Assembly: GCF_016862435.1 (NCBI RefSeq)
Contig: NZ_BOMY01000022.1
Span: 62,001 to 126,000 of the forward strand
Reading direction: 5' to 3'
From: Paractinoplanes tereljensis
Lineage (GTDB): Bacteria > Actinomycetota > Actinomycetes > Mycobacteriales > Micromonosporaceae
Length of the DNA: 64,000 bases
The translations under genes were made by a program, and so were the position numbers. Positions 51,476 through 60,371 of this stretch are shown here, piece after piece. How positions within the stretch are numbered: the first letter of the stretch is position 1; each line of letters begins with the position of its first letter. The notes under the pieces are model-generated. The model was not told where the DNA came from. It did not search any database and worked only from the letters and a program-made list of their open reading frames with translations.

Positions 51476-52221
51476 ATCGTCTGCTCCACCCGGATCACGA
51501 CGGCGGTGGCGTTGTCGGCGCCGCCCGCTTCCAGGGTGTCGGCCAGCATGCGGTGGACGGCCGCGGCCGGGTCGGGTTCGGTGCCGAGCAGCTGGCTCAG
51601 GCGCTCGTAGCTGAGCTGGTCGGCGACGCCGTCCGTGCACAGCAGATAGACGTCGCCGGCCAGCAGGCTGACATTCAGGATGTCGGGTTCCGGGACCGAC
51701 GGGTGCCCGAGGTAGCGAGTCAGGCGGTACCGCGCGACCTTGGCCTCATCGGAGTCGGCGGTGAACCAGCCATGGAGAAGACCGAGCCAGGCGATGGTGT
51801 GGTCGACGGTCAGGAGTTCTAGAAGGCTCTCGCGGAGCCGGTAGGCGCGGGAGTCGCCGATCTGCACGATCCACGCCGACTCCTCGGCCGCGAGCGCGAC
51901 GAACGCGGTCAGGGTGCAGCCGGTCAGCTCGTCCAGGGTGCTTGCTGCTCGGCGTACCTCGGCCTGGGCGGAAGCGACCGCCTGCCGCAGCGCGGCAGGT
52001 GCGGGAGCCAACTCGGCGCCGGCGAAGACGTCGACCGACGTCCGCCCGGCGGCGGCACTTCCGGGGCCGGCGCCCATGCCGTCGGCCAGGACCGCCAGCG
52101 GACGGCCAGGATCCAGGTGTACGACGTCGTAGTTGTCGTCGTAGTGATTGCCGACGACGCTGCCGGCCGCCGCGGTGAGCCGATGCCCGGCGGCCGTCCA
52201 GGCCACCTTCTGAATGTCCAC
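51472..52221 (-). CDS. PP2C-type serine/threonine phosphatase
   Basis: 249 residues with conserved metal-binding motifs: LADGMGAGPG, IGDSRAYRL, LCTDGVADQ, GGADNATAV. Cytosolic, no TM or sensor domain. Third gene in an operon with the MarR regulator and a membrane protein. Its stop shares CTAG with the convergent anti-sigma-like gene. No kinase gene is adjacent. Confidence 0.88.
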   Translation of the reverse strand: MDIQKVAWTAAGHRLTAAAGSVVGNHYDDNYDVVHLDPGRPLAVLADGMGAGPGSAAAGRTSVDVFAGAELAPAPAALRQAVASAQAEVRRAASTLDELTGCTLTAFVALAAEESAWIVQIGDSRAYRLRESLLELLTVDHTIAWLGLLHGWFTADSDEAKVARYRLTRYLGHPSVPEPDILNVSLLAGDVYLLCTDGVADQLSYERLSQLLGTEPDPAAAVHRMLADTLEAGGADNATAVVIRVEQTI

Positions 52222-52230
52222 CCGCTCTTC

Positions 52231-52830
52231 TTAGCTCACTTCGGTGTGCAGGAAGGCCCGGGCCGCCGCAACCAGCCCGTCGGCGTCGTCGGCGTGGAAC
52301 CGGATCTGGGTGACCGGCTCGCCGCGGGTCTTCTTCACCGGCACCACCAGCGGCCGGGCCAGCACCACGTCGACCGTGGTGCCGCTGGCCATGCCGAGCG
52401 ACAGCACGCCGTCCTCGACCTGGGTCTGCCCACCCGGCGGCAGCGACCGGGGCCGGACCCGCACCGATTCGACGTCGGTCCAGGCCACCGGCAGGTCGAG
52501 GGTGATGCTGTTGCGGATGCGCAGGCCGGCCGGCCCGACCAGGTGCGGGTAGACGCGCATGGTGGCGGCGAGGCCGACCATCCAGAACAGCCCGTAGCAG
52601 CCGACGAACAGCGAGATGGCCCGGACGGTCGCCCACGGCAGCATGAGGTGCAGGATCGGGATCTCGATGGCCGACACGATCAGCAGCACGGCCAGGATCA
52701 TGGTGACCGCGCCGGAGTACTGGAACGGGACGGTGCCGGGCGGCAGCGTCACCGGGCGGCGGAACACCCAGCGGAACAGGGCGATCCACAGGCGGACCTC
52801 GTACATGATGACGAACTTGACGATGCGCAT
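52231..52830 (-). CDS. Membrane protein with PH-like C-terminal region
   Basis: 199 residues, two or three membrane helices (about 36-58, 62-80, 82-100), then a soluble stretch with NSITLDLPVAWTDVESVRVR, reminiscent of bacterial PH-like domains (YdbT/YvbH types). Start overlaps the MarR stop by one base (TGATG). Middle gene between MarR and the PP2C gene. Function unknown. Confidence 0.6.
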   Translation of the reverse strand: MRIVKFVIMYEVRLWIALFRWVFRRPVTLPPGTVPFQYSGAVTMILAVLLIVSAIEIPILHLMLPWATVRAISLFVGCYGLFWMVGLAATMRVYPHLVGPAGLRIRNSITLDLPVAWTDVESVRVRPRSLPPGGQTQVEDGVLSLGMASGTTVDVVLARPLVVPVKKTRGEPVTQIRFHADDADGLVAAARAFLHTEVS

Positions 52831-53288
52831 CAGAACGGGCTCCTCAGGCCGAGTGCGTGCAGGGTGCCCAGCACGTCGTCGAGCCCGGCGACCAGGCCCG
52901 CGAACCTCTCGGGCGGCATCGCGGCGAACAGCTGCCGGCTGAACTCGCGCTGCTGGGCGATCAGCGAGTCGACCGCGGCGGTGCCCTTCGCGGTGAACGT
53001 GACGAGCACGGCGCGGCGGTCGGCCGGGTCGGGTTCACGGGTGACGAAGCCCGTGGCGACCAGCCCGTCGACCAGGCCAGTCACCGTCCGGGGGCTGATC
53101 TGCATGGCGGCCGCGATCGCCTTCTGGGAGCAGGGCCCGATGCGGCGCAGGGTCCAGAGCAGCGACGTGCGCGACGGGGTGAGCCCGTCGGTGGCCAGCC
53201 CGCGGTGCATGTCGTCGTTGAGCATCACGGTCAGCAGGAGCAGCCGATCGAGCGCCGCGTTATATGAGTCATCATCATAATGAGCCAT
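52830..53288 (-). CDS. MarR-family regulator
   Basis: 152 residues; winged helix LLWTLRRIGPCSQKAIAAAM, then ISPRTVTGLVDGLVATGFVTREPDPADRRAVLVTFT, the classic MarR wing. Start chosen as ATG at 53286-53288, seven bases after TAGCAT: leaderless. First gene of the MarR-membrane protein-PP2C operon, divergent from a TetR gene. Confidence 0.9.
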   Translation of the reverse strand: MAHYDDDSYNAALDRLLLLTVMLNDDMHRGLATDGLTPSRTSLLWTLRRIGPCSQKAIAAAMQISPRTVTGLVDGLVATGFVTREPDPADRRAVLVTFTAKGTAAVDSLIAQQREFSRQLFAAMPPERFAGLVAGLDDVLGTLHALGLRSPF

Positions 53289-53305
53289 GCTCACTATGCT
53301 AGCAG

Positions 53306-53342
53306 CACTACCTCTGTAGTGAATCTAACTACGATGGTAGTT
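53306..53342. promoter_or_regulatory. Tandem operator dyads between MarR and TetR genes
   Basis: CACTAC-CTCT-GTAGTG (53306-53321) and AACTAC-GATG-GTAGTT (53327-53342), both perfect 6-4-6 dyads, with centres 21 bases apart (two helical turns). The second overlaps the TetR gene's -10 (TAGTTT, 53338-53343); the first is near the MarR -10. Confidence 0.75.
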
Positions 53343-53349
53343 TGACGGC

Positions 53350-53907
53350 ATGACGAGCCGCCGGGACACCCTGCTCGACGCCGGCGTCCAGATCATCGGC
53401 GAGCGCGGCCTGCACGCGCTCACCCACCGCGCGATCGACGCCGCCGCCGGCCTGCCGGCCGGCTCCGCGTCCAACCTGTTCCGCACCCGCGACGCCCTAC
53501 TCGACGCGATCGTCGAGCGTTTCGCCGAGCGGGAGCGGGCCGACGCCGAGGAGATGTTCGGCAGCGGGCCGCCGCGATCCGCCGAGGAATTGACGCAGGC
53601 ACTCGTGCGGTTCGCCCGGCACGCGACCGGGCCGGGGCGGGCGCTGACCCTGACCCGCTACGCGATCCTGGTCGAGGCCGGCATCCGGCCCGAGCTGCGC
53701 CAGAAGCTCGGCTCCACCGGCGCCGGCGTCAACGCCTGGTTCCGGGCCTGGCTGCTGCTGGCCGGCTCAGCCGACCCCGACCGGGACGGCCCGGTCATCA
53801 TGAACCACTGGACCGGCATCGTCCTGCACGAGCTGGCCAACCCGGCGCCGGCGTTCGACCCGTCCGGGCAGATCCGCACCTTGATCGAAAGCCTGGTGGC
53901 GCGATGA
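53350..53907 (+). CDS. TetR-family regulator
   Basis: 185 residues; HTH ALTHRAIDAAAGLPAGSASNLFRTRDALLDAI, ligand domain after. ATG six bases after TAGTTT: leaderless. Overlaps the next gene by four bases (ATGA). Probably binds the dyad that covers its own -10. Confidence 0.9.
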   Translation: MTSRRDTLLDAGVQIIGERGLHALTHRAIDAAAGLPAGSASNLFRTRDALLDAIVERFAERERADAEEMFGSGPPRSAEELTQALVRFARHATGPGRALTLTRYAILVEAGIRPELRQKLGSTGAGVNAWFRAWLLLAGSADPDRDGPVIMNHWTGIVLHELANPAPAFDPSGQIRTLIESLVAR

Positions 53908-54530
53908 GCCGCGACGAGATCTGGCAAGCGATCGACGCTCAGCGACTGGCCTTGGCGGCCATCCTGGACGACCTGTCCGCCGACGAGTGGCAGGTGCCGT
54001 CGCTCTGCGCCGGCTGGACGGTGCGGGACGTGGCCGCCCACCTGACGCTGCAGCAACTCGGGCTCCGCGATCTCGGCGCGATGATGCTGAGCTGGCGCGG
54101 CAGCATGGACCGGACGATCGCGCACGCCGCCCGCCGGAAGGCACGAATGCCGACCGGGCAGCTCGTCGCCGAGCTCCGCGGCATGGCCGGCTCCCGGCGG
54201 CACACGCTCGGCGTGACCTACCTGGAGACGCTCACCGACATCCTGGTGCACGGCCAGGACATCGCCGTCCCGCTCGGTCGCGAGCTGGTCATGCCGCCCG
54301 CGGCCGCGGCCGTCGCCGCGACCCGGATGCTGACCATGCGGATCCCGCCGCCACTCCCCGCGGCCCGCCGGGCGAAGGGCGTGAGACTCGCCGCCACCGA
54401 TGTCGACTGGTCGTTCGGCACGGGACCGGAGGTGAGCGGCCCGATGGAAGCGCTTCTGTTGGCGGTAACCGGGCGGGGTGTCGCGTTGCCACGGCTCGCC
54501 GGTCACGGCGTACCCAGGCTGGGTCTTTGA
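53904..54530 (+). CDS. Maleylpyruvate isomerase-type (mycothiol-dependent, DinB fold) protein
   Basis: 208 residues. N-terminal helix bundle with WTVRDVAAHL (metal His), then ETLTDILVHGQDIAVPLG with the second His and Asp, the three-ligand metal site of this fold. These proteins often use mycothiol as thiol cofactor, consistent with an actinobacterium. Co-translated with TetR, which may respond to its substrate. Confidence 0.82.
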   Translation: MSRDEIWQAIDAQRLALAAILDDLSADEWQVPSLCAGWTVRDVAAHLTLQQLGLRDLGAMMLSWRGSMDRTIAHAARRKARMPTGQLVAELRGMAGSRRHTLGVTYLETLTDILVHGQDIAVPLGRELVMPPAAAAVAATRMLTMRIPPPLPAARRAKGVRLAATDVDWSFGTGPEVSGPMEALLLAVTGRGVALPRLAGHGVPRLGL

Positions 54531-54560
54531 TCTTGATTTGATGTGAAAAGAGAAACACCA

Positions 54561-54592
54561 GGCCCCGCTCCTCGTGGGAAGAGAGCGGGGCC
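54561..54592. terminator. Bidirectional hairpin between the DinB-type gene and the cellulase
   Basis: GGCCCCGCTC/GAGCGGGGCC, 10-bp perfect stem, 12-base loop. On the minus strand it is followed by a T-rich tail (TGGTGTTTCTCTTTTC), so it is a good intrinsic terminator for the cellulase gene. Confidence 0.85.
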
Positions 54593-54621
54593 CGGCGTTT
54601 ATGGGGGCGGGTAACGCTTAC

Positions 54622-56391
54622 TTAGAGCGCCGGGTAGGCGTTGGCCATCAGCTGCTGGAACTGGGCCGAGAACCAGGCACCGGAGATCGGGGCGTTCGGG
54701 AGCGCACCCGACAGGCTGTTGCCGTTGCGGGCATTGCCGGTGTAGGTCGGGTCGCACATCCGGTCGAAGCCCTTGCCCTCGTCGTTCGGGATCAGCGAGG
54801 AGGAGCCGTCCGACTCACCCGGGGGCTTGACCCAGACGTACGCGTCGATGCCGGCGGCCGGAGCGGCCTTGGGACGCTCGCCGAGGCCCGCACCGGACTG
54901 GTTGCACCAGTTACCGGCGTGGATGCGGCGGTCGATCCGCGACGCGTTGACGTAGGTGTCCACGACGGTCGAGGTGCTCGCCGCGGTCGGCCGGGCCGAA
55001 CCGCCCCAGCCGTTGCGGGAGGTGTCGATCAGCATGCCGATGTTGGAGTTGAAGCCGATCGAGACCAGCTTCGTCCGGAACGCCTGGGCGAAGGTCAGCT
55101 CGTCGGTGTACTGGTTCCAGTCGACCCACTTGGACTGCCGGACGCTGGTGCCGCCGACCGTGGTGGTGGGCTGGACCCACGGCTCCTGCAGGGCCGAGTA
55201 GTTGGCCGTGTTGGTGATGAAGCCGGTGACGTTGTTGACGCTGCCGGAAGCCTGCGCGGCCTGCAGCATGATGTCCGCGGTCGGGCCGAAGTTCGAGTCC
55301 CAGCCGATCCAGCCGTGGTGCGCGGCGTCCACGTAGTTGTACGAGTTCGCGAGCGCGCCGAGCTTGTTCAGGGCGTAACCGACACCCTGCACGTACCCGC
55401 CGTTGGCCTTCATCGTGTCGCACGTCGCCGTGCCGCCGGCCTGGCCGGAGGTGTTGGTGACGAGGTTCGGCAGCGAGTCGATCTCGATCACGTTGATGAT
55501 GCGGAGCGACGCGTACTTGGCGTCGGCCTCGATCGCGGCGATCGGGTCGATGTACTCGGTCTTGTAGCGGGGCAGGTCGTTGACGCCCAGCTCACCGTTG
55601 GAGGCGAGGGCGGCACAGTCGCGGCCCGGCAAGTTGTAGATGACCAGCTGGATGTAGCCGGCGTTCTGCGCGAGCGCGGCGTCCAGGTGGGCACGCAGAC
55701 CCATCGCACCGTTCGAGCTGCTGTCGGTGGTGCCGGCGATCGCGGCGATCCGGTCCAGCCAGACGGCGGTCGGGTTGTTCGAGACGCGGCTGCCGCCAGT
55801 CTCGGCGTCGGCCTTGGCCTTCCACTCCGGGTTCACGTAGCCCTTGGCACCCGAGTACGGGTTGTCGACCTTGGCGCCCGGGTTACCGGTCGGGCCGGTG
55901 GTCGGCGACGTCGTCGGCGACGTGGTGGGCGTCGTCGTCGGGGTGGTGGTCGGCGTGGTCGTCGGCGTCGTGGTCGGGACGCTTCCGGTGCAGGCCGTAC
56001 CGTTCAGCTTGAACGACGACGGCGCGGTGTTCGTGCCGGAGTAGTTCGCGTTGAAACCGAAGTTGGCGGTGGCGTTGGTGCCGAGCGACGTCGACCAGGA
56101 CGGGTTGGTCGCCGTAACGTTCGCACCGGACTGGGTGATGGTGGCACTCCAGCCCTGCGTGACCTGTTGGTTGCCCGGGAAGGCCCAGGTAACGTTCCAG
56201 CCGTTCGAGATCGGGTCGCCCAGGTTGGTGACGGTCACGTTCGCGGTGAAACCAGTGGACCACTGGTTCACCGAGTAGTCGACACGGCAACCTGCGGCCG
56301 CACTTGCGCTGGTAGCGGCAAAGATGCCGACACCAGCGACCAGTGAGGCCGCGGCGGCCGCGGTCAGTCCGCGGATGAGGACAGGTCTCAT
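54622..56391 (-). CDS. Secreted GH6 cellulase (cellobiohydrolase type) with N-terminal CBM2
   Basis: 589 residues. Signal peptide 1-32; CBM2 cellulose-binding module at about 34-134 (CRVDYSVNQWSTGFTANVTV, with exposed Trp); a Pro-Thr linker with repeated PTTT units at about 135-165; GH6 catalytic domain after about 175. GH6 signs: NLPGRDCAALASNGEL, VIEIDSLPNLV (Pro to Ile at one site), DAAHHGWIGWDSN, and YVWVKPPGESDG with the catalytic-base Asp. Length and the FITNTANYSAL region fit an exo-acting cellobiohydrolase, though endo cannot be ruled out. A perfect CebR box lies 103 bases upstream. Confidence 0.93.
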   Translation of the reverse strand: MRPVLIRGLTAAAAASLVAGVGIFAATSASAAAGCRVDYSVNQWSTGFTANVTVTNLGDPISNGWNVTWAFPGNQQVTQGWSATITQSGANVTATNPSWSTSLGTNATANFGFNANYSGTNTAPSSFKLNGTACTGSVPTTTPTTTPTTTPTTTPTTSPTTSPTTGPTGNPGAKVDNPYSGAKGYVNPEWKAKADAETGGSRVSNNPTAVWLDRIAAIAGTTDSSSNGAMGLRAHLDAALAQNAGYIQLVIYNLPGRDCAALASNGELGVNDLPRYKTEYIDPIAAIEADAKYASLRIINVIEIDSLPNLVTNTSGQAGGTATCDTMKANGGYVQGVGYALNKLGALANSYNYVDAAHHGWIGWDSNFGPTADIMLQAAQASGSVNNVTGFITNTANYSALQEPWVQPTTTVGGTSVRQSKWVDWNQYTDELTFAQAFRTKLVSIGFNSNIGMLIDTSRNGWGGSARPTAASTSTVVDTYVNASRIDRRIHAGNWCNQSGAGLGERPKAAPAAGIDAYVWVKPPGESDGSSSLIPNDEGKGFDRMCDPTYTGNARNGNSLSGALPNAPISGAWFSAQFQQLMANAYPAL

Positions 56392-56493
56392 GTGGTGGCT
56401 CCTCGAGACATGCGATGGCGCGCCCTGGCGCCAGGGGGATCAGCCGTTCGCGTATCGAGGGGCATCGCTCCCGGCTGTTCGCACAGCATTACA

Positions 56494-56507
56494 TGGGAGC
56501 GCTCCCA
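56494..56507. promoter_or_regulatory. CebR box (cellulose-utilization operator)
   Basis: TGGGAGCGCTCCCA, a perfect 14-base palindrome identical to the known Streptomyces CebR consensus. It lies upstream of the GH6 gene; cellobiose would lift repression. Confidence 0.9.
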
Positions 56508-56547
56508 CCGCAATCACTCAGATACTCCTCGGAAACATTTGTTTGCC

Positions 56548-56561
56548 CTCCCAGGTGGGAG
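56548..56561. promoter_or_regulatory. Second dyad near the CebR box
   Basis: CTCCCA-GG-TGGGAG, with the same half-sites in reversed order. It may add to CebR binding or be chance; it is closer to the opposite gene at 56613. Confidence 0.4.
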
Positions 56562-56612
56562 CCGGGTCACCAGAGTTGTAGACCTCTGGCCCGGGTGTCG
56601 TATAACGGGCGC

Positions 56613-57215
56613 ATGCGGATTTTCGAACTGCTCGAGGCGCTGGAAGAGATAGCCACCGCCAAGGTGAAAGTCCGTCGCGGCGCCGTCAACATCCACCAGC
56701 CGGCCCTGGGCGACACCGCTGTCCTGGAACCGGACGACGTGACCGAGGCGGCCGCGGTCTTCGTGCCGACCGGTGCCCCCGCGATCCAGCTGGACATCCA
56801 GCGCCACCGCGAGATCATTCCGCTGATCGTCACCGACGACGACTTCGTCTTCACCCCGGTCTACGCCGACGCGGTACTCGCCGAGGGCGCCGAACTGCGG
56901 GTCCCCGCGATGCCCAGCCTGATCTCATATTCCGAGATGCACCGCGACGTCCGCGCCTTCGGTAAAGCGATGGACGAGGAGCAACTCGAGCCGGACATGC
57001 TGGCCGCGACCCTGCTCGCGCACCGCTGCTTCCTGGCCGGCGCGATCCGCGTCGGCCTCTGGCCGGTCCGCGCCGCCGCCTGGTGGGAATACGCGAATGC
57101 CCGCATCGCCCCACGAATGCCGCTGCCGCCGTTCCGCCCCGACGAGGTCTGGGACGACCTGATGGCCGACGTAGCCGAGGCCAGACGCCAAACCGAACAG
57201 GCCAAAATCCTCTGA
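56613..57215 (+). CDS. Conserved-looking hypothetical protein
   Basis: 200 residues, soluble, acidic; starts MRIFELLEALEEIATAKVKV. The first half is beta-rich (TAVLEPDDVTEAAAVFVPTG, IIPLIVTDDDFVFTPVYAD), the second helical. ATG follows TATAAC by six bases: leaderless. I recognise no family or motif. Start at 56613 preferred since the upstream codons overlap the CebR-region promoter. Confidence 0.6.
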   Translation: MRIFELLEALEEIATAKVKVRRGAVNIHQPALGDTAVLEPDDVTEAAAVFVPTGAPAIQLDIQRHREIIPLIVTDDDFVFTPVYADAVLAEGAELRVPAMPSLISYSEMHRDVRAFGKAMDEEQLEPDMLAATLLAHRCFLAGAIRVGLWPVRAAAWWEYANARIAPRMPLPPFRPDEVWDDLMADVAEARRQTEQAKIL

Positions 57216-57335
57216 CGGTACGGTCTTCCCCGCCCCCAACCGCACCGGCGGCGTCCCGCCGCGGGGCCCGGCCTGGCTGCAACGCAAGGCCGTCCCCCGC
57301 CACCGGCCCGGCGGATCAAGGCCTGGGTCGCCGGT

Positions 57336-57809
57336 CTACGCCGGGGTCACCGGCGGCTGGCTCGACCAGGGGAAATTGATCCACTTGTCGGTGCGCGACC
57401 AGACGTACTCGCACTGCACGATCGACTGCGGCTTCTCGTAGATGACCGCGCAGCGCGCCTCGGCCACGTGCCCCTCGCAATAATCCCGGACCAGCTTGAG
57501 GGTGGCTCCGGTGTCGGCGACGTCGTCGACGATGAGCACGGTGGCGCCGGAGAGGTCCACGGTCTGTGGCACCGGCGGAAGCATTACCGGCAGATCCAGC
57601 CGCTCGTCGACACCGGTATAGAACTCCACGTTCACGAGATGCAGATTCTTGACGTCGAGGGCATAGCTGACCGCCCCCGCCGGAAGCAGCCCGCCCCGGG
57701 CGATGGCCAGGATCAGGTCGGGCCGATAGCCGTCATCGGCGACCTGCTGCGCCAGATCCCGCCCGGCACGCCCGAAGTCGTCCCAGGTCAGCGTCTCCCG
57801 CTCGGTCAT
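57336..57809 (-). CDS. Phosphoribosyltransferase, xanthine/guanine type
   Basis: 157 residues with the PRPP loop VLIVDDVADTGAT and LILAIARGGLLPAG. Small type I fold, most like Gpt/XPRT-type purine salvage enzymes; base specificity unknown. GGGGGAG precedes the ATG. The 120 bases between it and the convergent hypothetical gene show only a short GC hairpin. Confidence 0.85.
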   Translation of the reverse strand: MTERETLTWDDFGRAGRDLAQQVADDGYRPDLILAIARGGLLPAGAVSYALDVKNLHLVNVEFYTGVDERLDLPVMLPPVPQTVDLSGATVLIVDDVADTGATLKLVRDYCEGHVAEARCAVIYEKPQSIVQCEYVWSRTDKWINFPWSSQPPVTPA

Positions 57810-57855
57810 GCCCGCTCCCCCACTCGCTGATTTCGCCGCTCACGCACTTCGCCGT

Positions 57856-58917
57856 TCACCGGCTGGCCGATCGCCGTGCTGCCCGGTGCGAGCGCCACGA
57901 CTCGTAATGATCCAGCACGGTCTCCGCGGCCGGCCGGTAGGTCAGGCCCAGCTCGTCGACGCTGCGGTGGTTGTCGACCGGGAACCGGATGCCGAGGTGC
58001 TTACGGATGTAGTCCGGGGTCAGCCCGAACCGCGGCCCGAGCACCCGCACGGCCCAGTCCGGCACCTGGTGGCGCGGCAGCCGGAGGTGGCGTGGGTAGC
58101 GGTCCCGGATGATGGTGCCCATCTCCTGGAACGACACCATCTCCGGCCGGGCCAGGATGTAGCGCCCGCTCGCCGAGGGCAGCGCGGCCGCCCGCACGTG
58201 GGCGAGCGCCACGTCCCGCACGTCGACGAGGGTGAAGCTGAAGTTGGCCGCGCCGTAGAAGAAGTAGCCGCTCATCAGCTCGTTCATCAGGAAGAGGCTG
58301 CCCGAGTCGGACGCCGGCGTGAACGACGGCCCGAGAATCAGCCCCGGGTTGAGCACCACCATGTCGAACCGGTCCTGCGCACCCACCAGCCGCCAGGCTT
58401 CCTGCTCCGCCTGCACCTTGGCAAAGTGATAGGGGTTGTTGGCCAGAGTGCTAGAAGTGTTGAAGTAGCGTTCTGAAAGAGTCCGGCCAGCCATCTGCTC
58501 CACGTCGACGTAGTCGCCGAAGATCGCCCCGACCGTAGACGTGAGCACCAGCCGCTCGACGCTAGAACTCTTCGCCAAGGCTTCTAGAACGTTCCGAGTG
58601 CCCTGCAGCGCCGGCTCGAGCACCTGGTTGCGCCCGTCGGAGATCTTCTCCGGCATCAGGAACGGCGACGCCACGTGAAAGACCACCCGGCACCCGGCCA
58701 CCGCGTCGTCGAACGACCCCGGTTGCAGCAGATCGGCCCGAAACAATTCGAGCCGCCCCGGAAACTCATCACCCAGTCGCCGCAGCGGCGCTGTCTTGAC
58801 CGGATCGCCGGGATCCCGCACGGTGGCCCGCACCGCATACCCGTCACCGAGAAGCTGCCGCACCAGATGGCTCCCGACAAACCCACTGCCACCGGTAACC
58901 AGAACAGTGTCCGCCAT
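57856..58917 (-). CDS. NAD(P)-dependent epimerase/dihydroflavonol reductase-like
   Basis: 353 residues, extended SDR. VLVTGGSGFVGSHLVRQL, TSTVGAIFG and YHFAKVQAE give the nucleotide site and the YxxxK pair (YHFAK). Typical of enzymes that reduce a ketone or aldehyde on small metabolites. ATG with AAGGA upstream. The next genes upstream are a decayed transporter and an endonuclease, not part of its operon. Confidence 0.85.
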   Translation of the reverse strand: MADTVLVTGGSGFVGSHLVRQLLGDGYAVRATVRDPGDPVKTAPLRRLGDEFPGRLELFRADLLQPGSFDDAVAGCRVVFHVASPFLMPEKISDGRNQVLEPALQGTRNVLEALAKSSSVERLVLTSTVGAIFGDYVDVEQMAGRTLSERYFNTSSTLANNPYHFAKVQAEQEAWRLVGAQDRFDMVVLNPGLILGPSFTPASDSGSLFLMNELMSGYFFYGAANFSFTLVDVRDVALAHVRAAALPSASGRYILARPEMVSFQEMGTIIRDRYPRHLRLPRHQVPDWAVRVLGPRFGLTPDYIRKHLGIRFPVDNHRSVDELGLTYRPAAETVLDHYESWRSHRAARRSASR

Positions 58918-58948
58918 GAATAGATCCTTCCGCCCCACCGCCCCAATC

Positions 58949-59402
58949 TCAAGATCGCCCAACGCCGGGATCCACATCCGCGTCGATCAGGAAGATCGTT
59001 GCGGTCGCCGAGACCAGGGCGGCCACCACGATCACCACTCCCGGCGCCGGCCAGCACCGACCCAGCCACCACGAAGGCGACACCACCCAGCCGGGCGGCC
59101 GGAGCTGCCAGCGCGACGAGGCTGATTCCGGCCGCGCCGACCAGGGACGCGGCGACCAGCACCCGGCCGGTGCCGAAGCGGCGGGCCAAGCCGGGGCCGA
59201 CCAACGCGCCGGCCAGGAACCCGCCGCCGGTGGCGGCCACCGCGAGGCCGAAGACCGCGGCACCGAGATCGAGAGTGCGCACCACGAACAACAGCAGCGC
59301 GGCCAGCAGCAGCCTGCGCCGGGACACCCGGTCGGCGAGCAGGCCGACCGGGATCGCCAGGAGCAGGAACGGCAGGGTCCGGGCGGCTGCGGCCCGGGAC
59401 GT
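58949..59402 (-). pseudogene. Remnant of an MFS exporter gene
   Basis: Reading on the minus strand from just past the endonuclease stop, the sequence gives LPFLLLAIPVGLLADRVSRR and further hydrophobic helices, then jumps to a second part of an MFS protein (GLAVAATGGGFLAGALVGPG), and loses frame near 59040, continuing in another frame as IVVAALVSATATIFLID. It has no start codon, an internal gap and a frameshift, so it is not a working gene. The original was like the enterobactin-exporter type. Confidence 0.7.
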
Positions 59403-59405
59403 ACG

Positions 59406-60371
59406 TCAGGACAGGTCGAAGGTGGCTACCACGGGGGCGTGGTCGGACTCGGGGAACTTTCGGTCGGTGGCGAAGGACTGGGACTCGTCGTGGAGGAGCT
59501 CGTTGTGGATCTCGGAGCCTCGGTAGAAGGCGAGCAGGTTGCGGGTTACCAGCATGTGGTCGAGCATGTTGCCCTGGCCCTGGTGGAACAGGGTGTAGCG
59601 GCTCGATGACGGGATGGTCTGCTCGATCGGGACCAGCACCCGGCCGGACAGGCCGCCGTTGCCGGTGTCCTCGACCTGGCCGCGGATGGCCAGCACCGGG
59701 ATCTCCTCGGGGGTGGCGTTGAAGTCGCCGCCGACGACGATGCGGGCGTCCGGATCGTGGTCGAGGATCTGGTCGACCAGGCGGCGTACCTCCAGAGCCT
59801 GGCCCATCCGTTTCATCGAGGAGATGAAGGCGCCCTCGGCCCACGAGTCGGCGCTGCGCCAGGTGAAGGTATCGACCATCTGGCCGGGGATGTCGGTGGG
59901 CAGTTTCGACTTGAGGTGCACGTTGATCACGTGCAGCGGGCGGCCGCTGACGTTGAGTTCGACGTGCAGGATGGGTCGTTCGACGCCGATCTCGATGGCG
60001 AACTGGTCGGGCGGGACGGCGGTGAGCCGGCGGTAGGTGGGCGCGGCGACCAGCTCGTTGCGCAGCTGCTGGCGCGAGAGCACCGGCAGGTGGGTGGCGA
60101 CGACCAGGTTGCGCTCGTTGTAGACGCCGTCGTCCTTCGGTTTGGTGCTGACCAGCTCGGCGCCCTCGAGCGCCGTACCGGAGAGCAGAGCGCGCAGGGC
60201 GTGCAGGGCGCGCGGCTGGCCGGGCCGTTCCTGGCCGTGCACTTCCTGGAAGAGGGCGATGTCGGCGCGCAGGCGCTGGATCTGCGGCCGCATGAGGACG
60301 ATCCGGTCGGCGAGATCCGGAGTCTCGTCGAAGTTCTCGAGGTTGAACGTCGAGATGCGCAGTTCCGTCAT
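59406..60371 (-). CDS. Endonuclease/exonuclease/phosphatase family protein
   Basis: 321 residues. Family motifs in order: FNLENF, LFQEVHG (metal Glu), NVHLKSKLP, VVGGDFNATP and SDHAPVV. DNase I-type fold; the substrate may be DNA, RNA or a phospho-compound. No signal peptide. ATG six bases after TACTTT: leaderless. No phosphatase-specific feature is visible. Confidence 0.88.
   Translation of the reverse strand: MTELRISTFNLENFDETPDLADRIVLMRPQIQRLRADIALFQEVHGQERPGQPRALHALRALLSGTALEGAELVSTKPKDDGVYNERNLVVATHLPVLSRQQLRNELVAAPTYRRLTAVPPDQFAIEIGVERPILHVELNVSGRPLHVINVHLKSKLPTDIPGQMVDTFTWRSADSWAEGAFISSMKRMGQALEVRRLVDQILDHDPDARIVVGGDFNATPEEIPVLAIRGQVEDTGNGGLSGRVLVPIEQTIPSSSRYTLFHQGQGNMLDHMLVTRNLLAFYRGSEIHNELLHDESQSFATDRKFPESDHAPVVATFDLS

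Noticed and set aside
55880-55990. Repeat of GTCGTCGGCGTGGTGGTCGG-like units
   Set aside because: It is the coding sequence of the Pro-Thr linker in the cellulase, not a separate DNA repeat.
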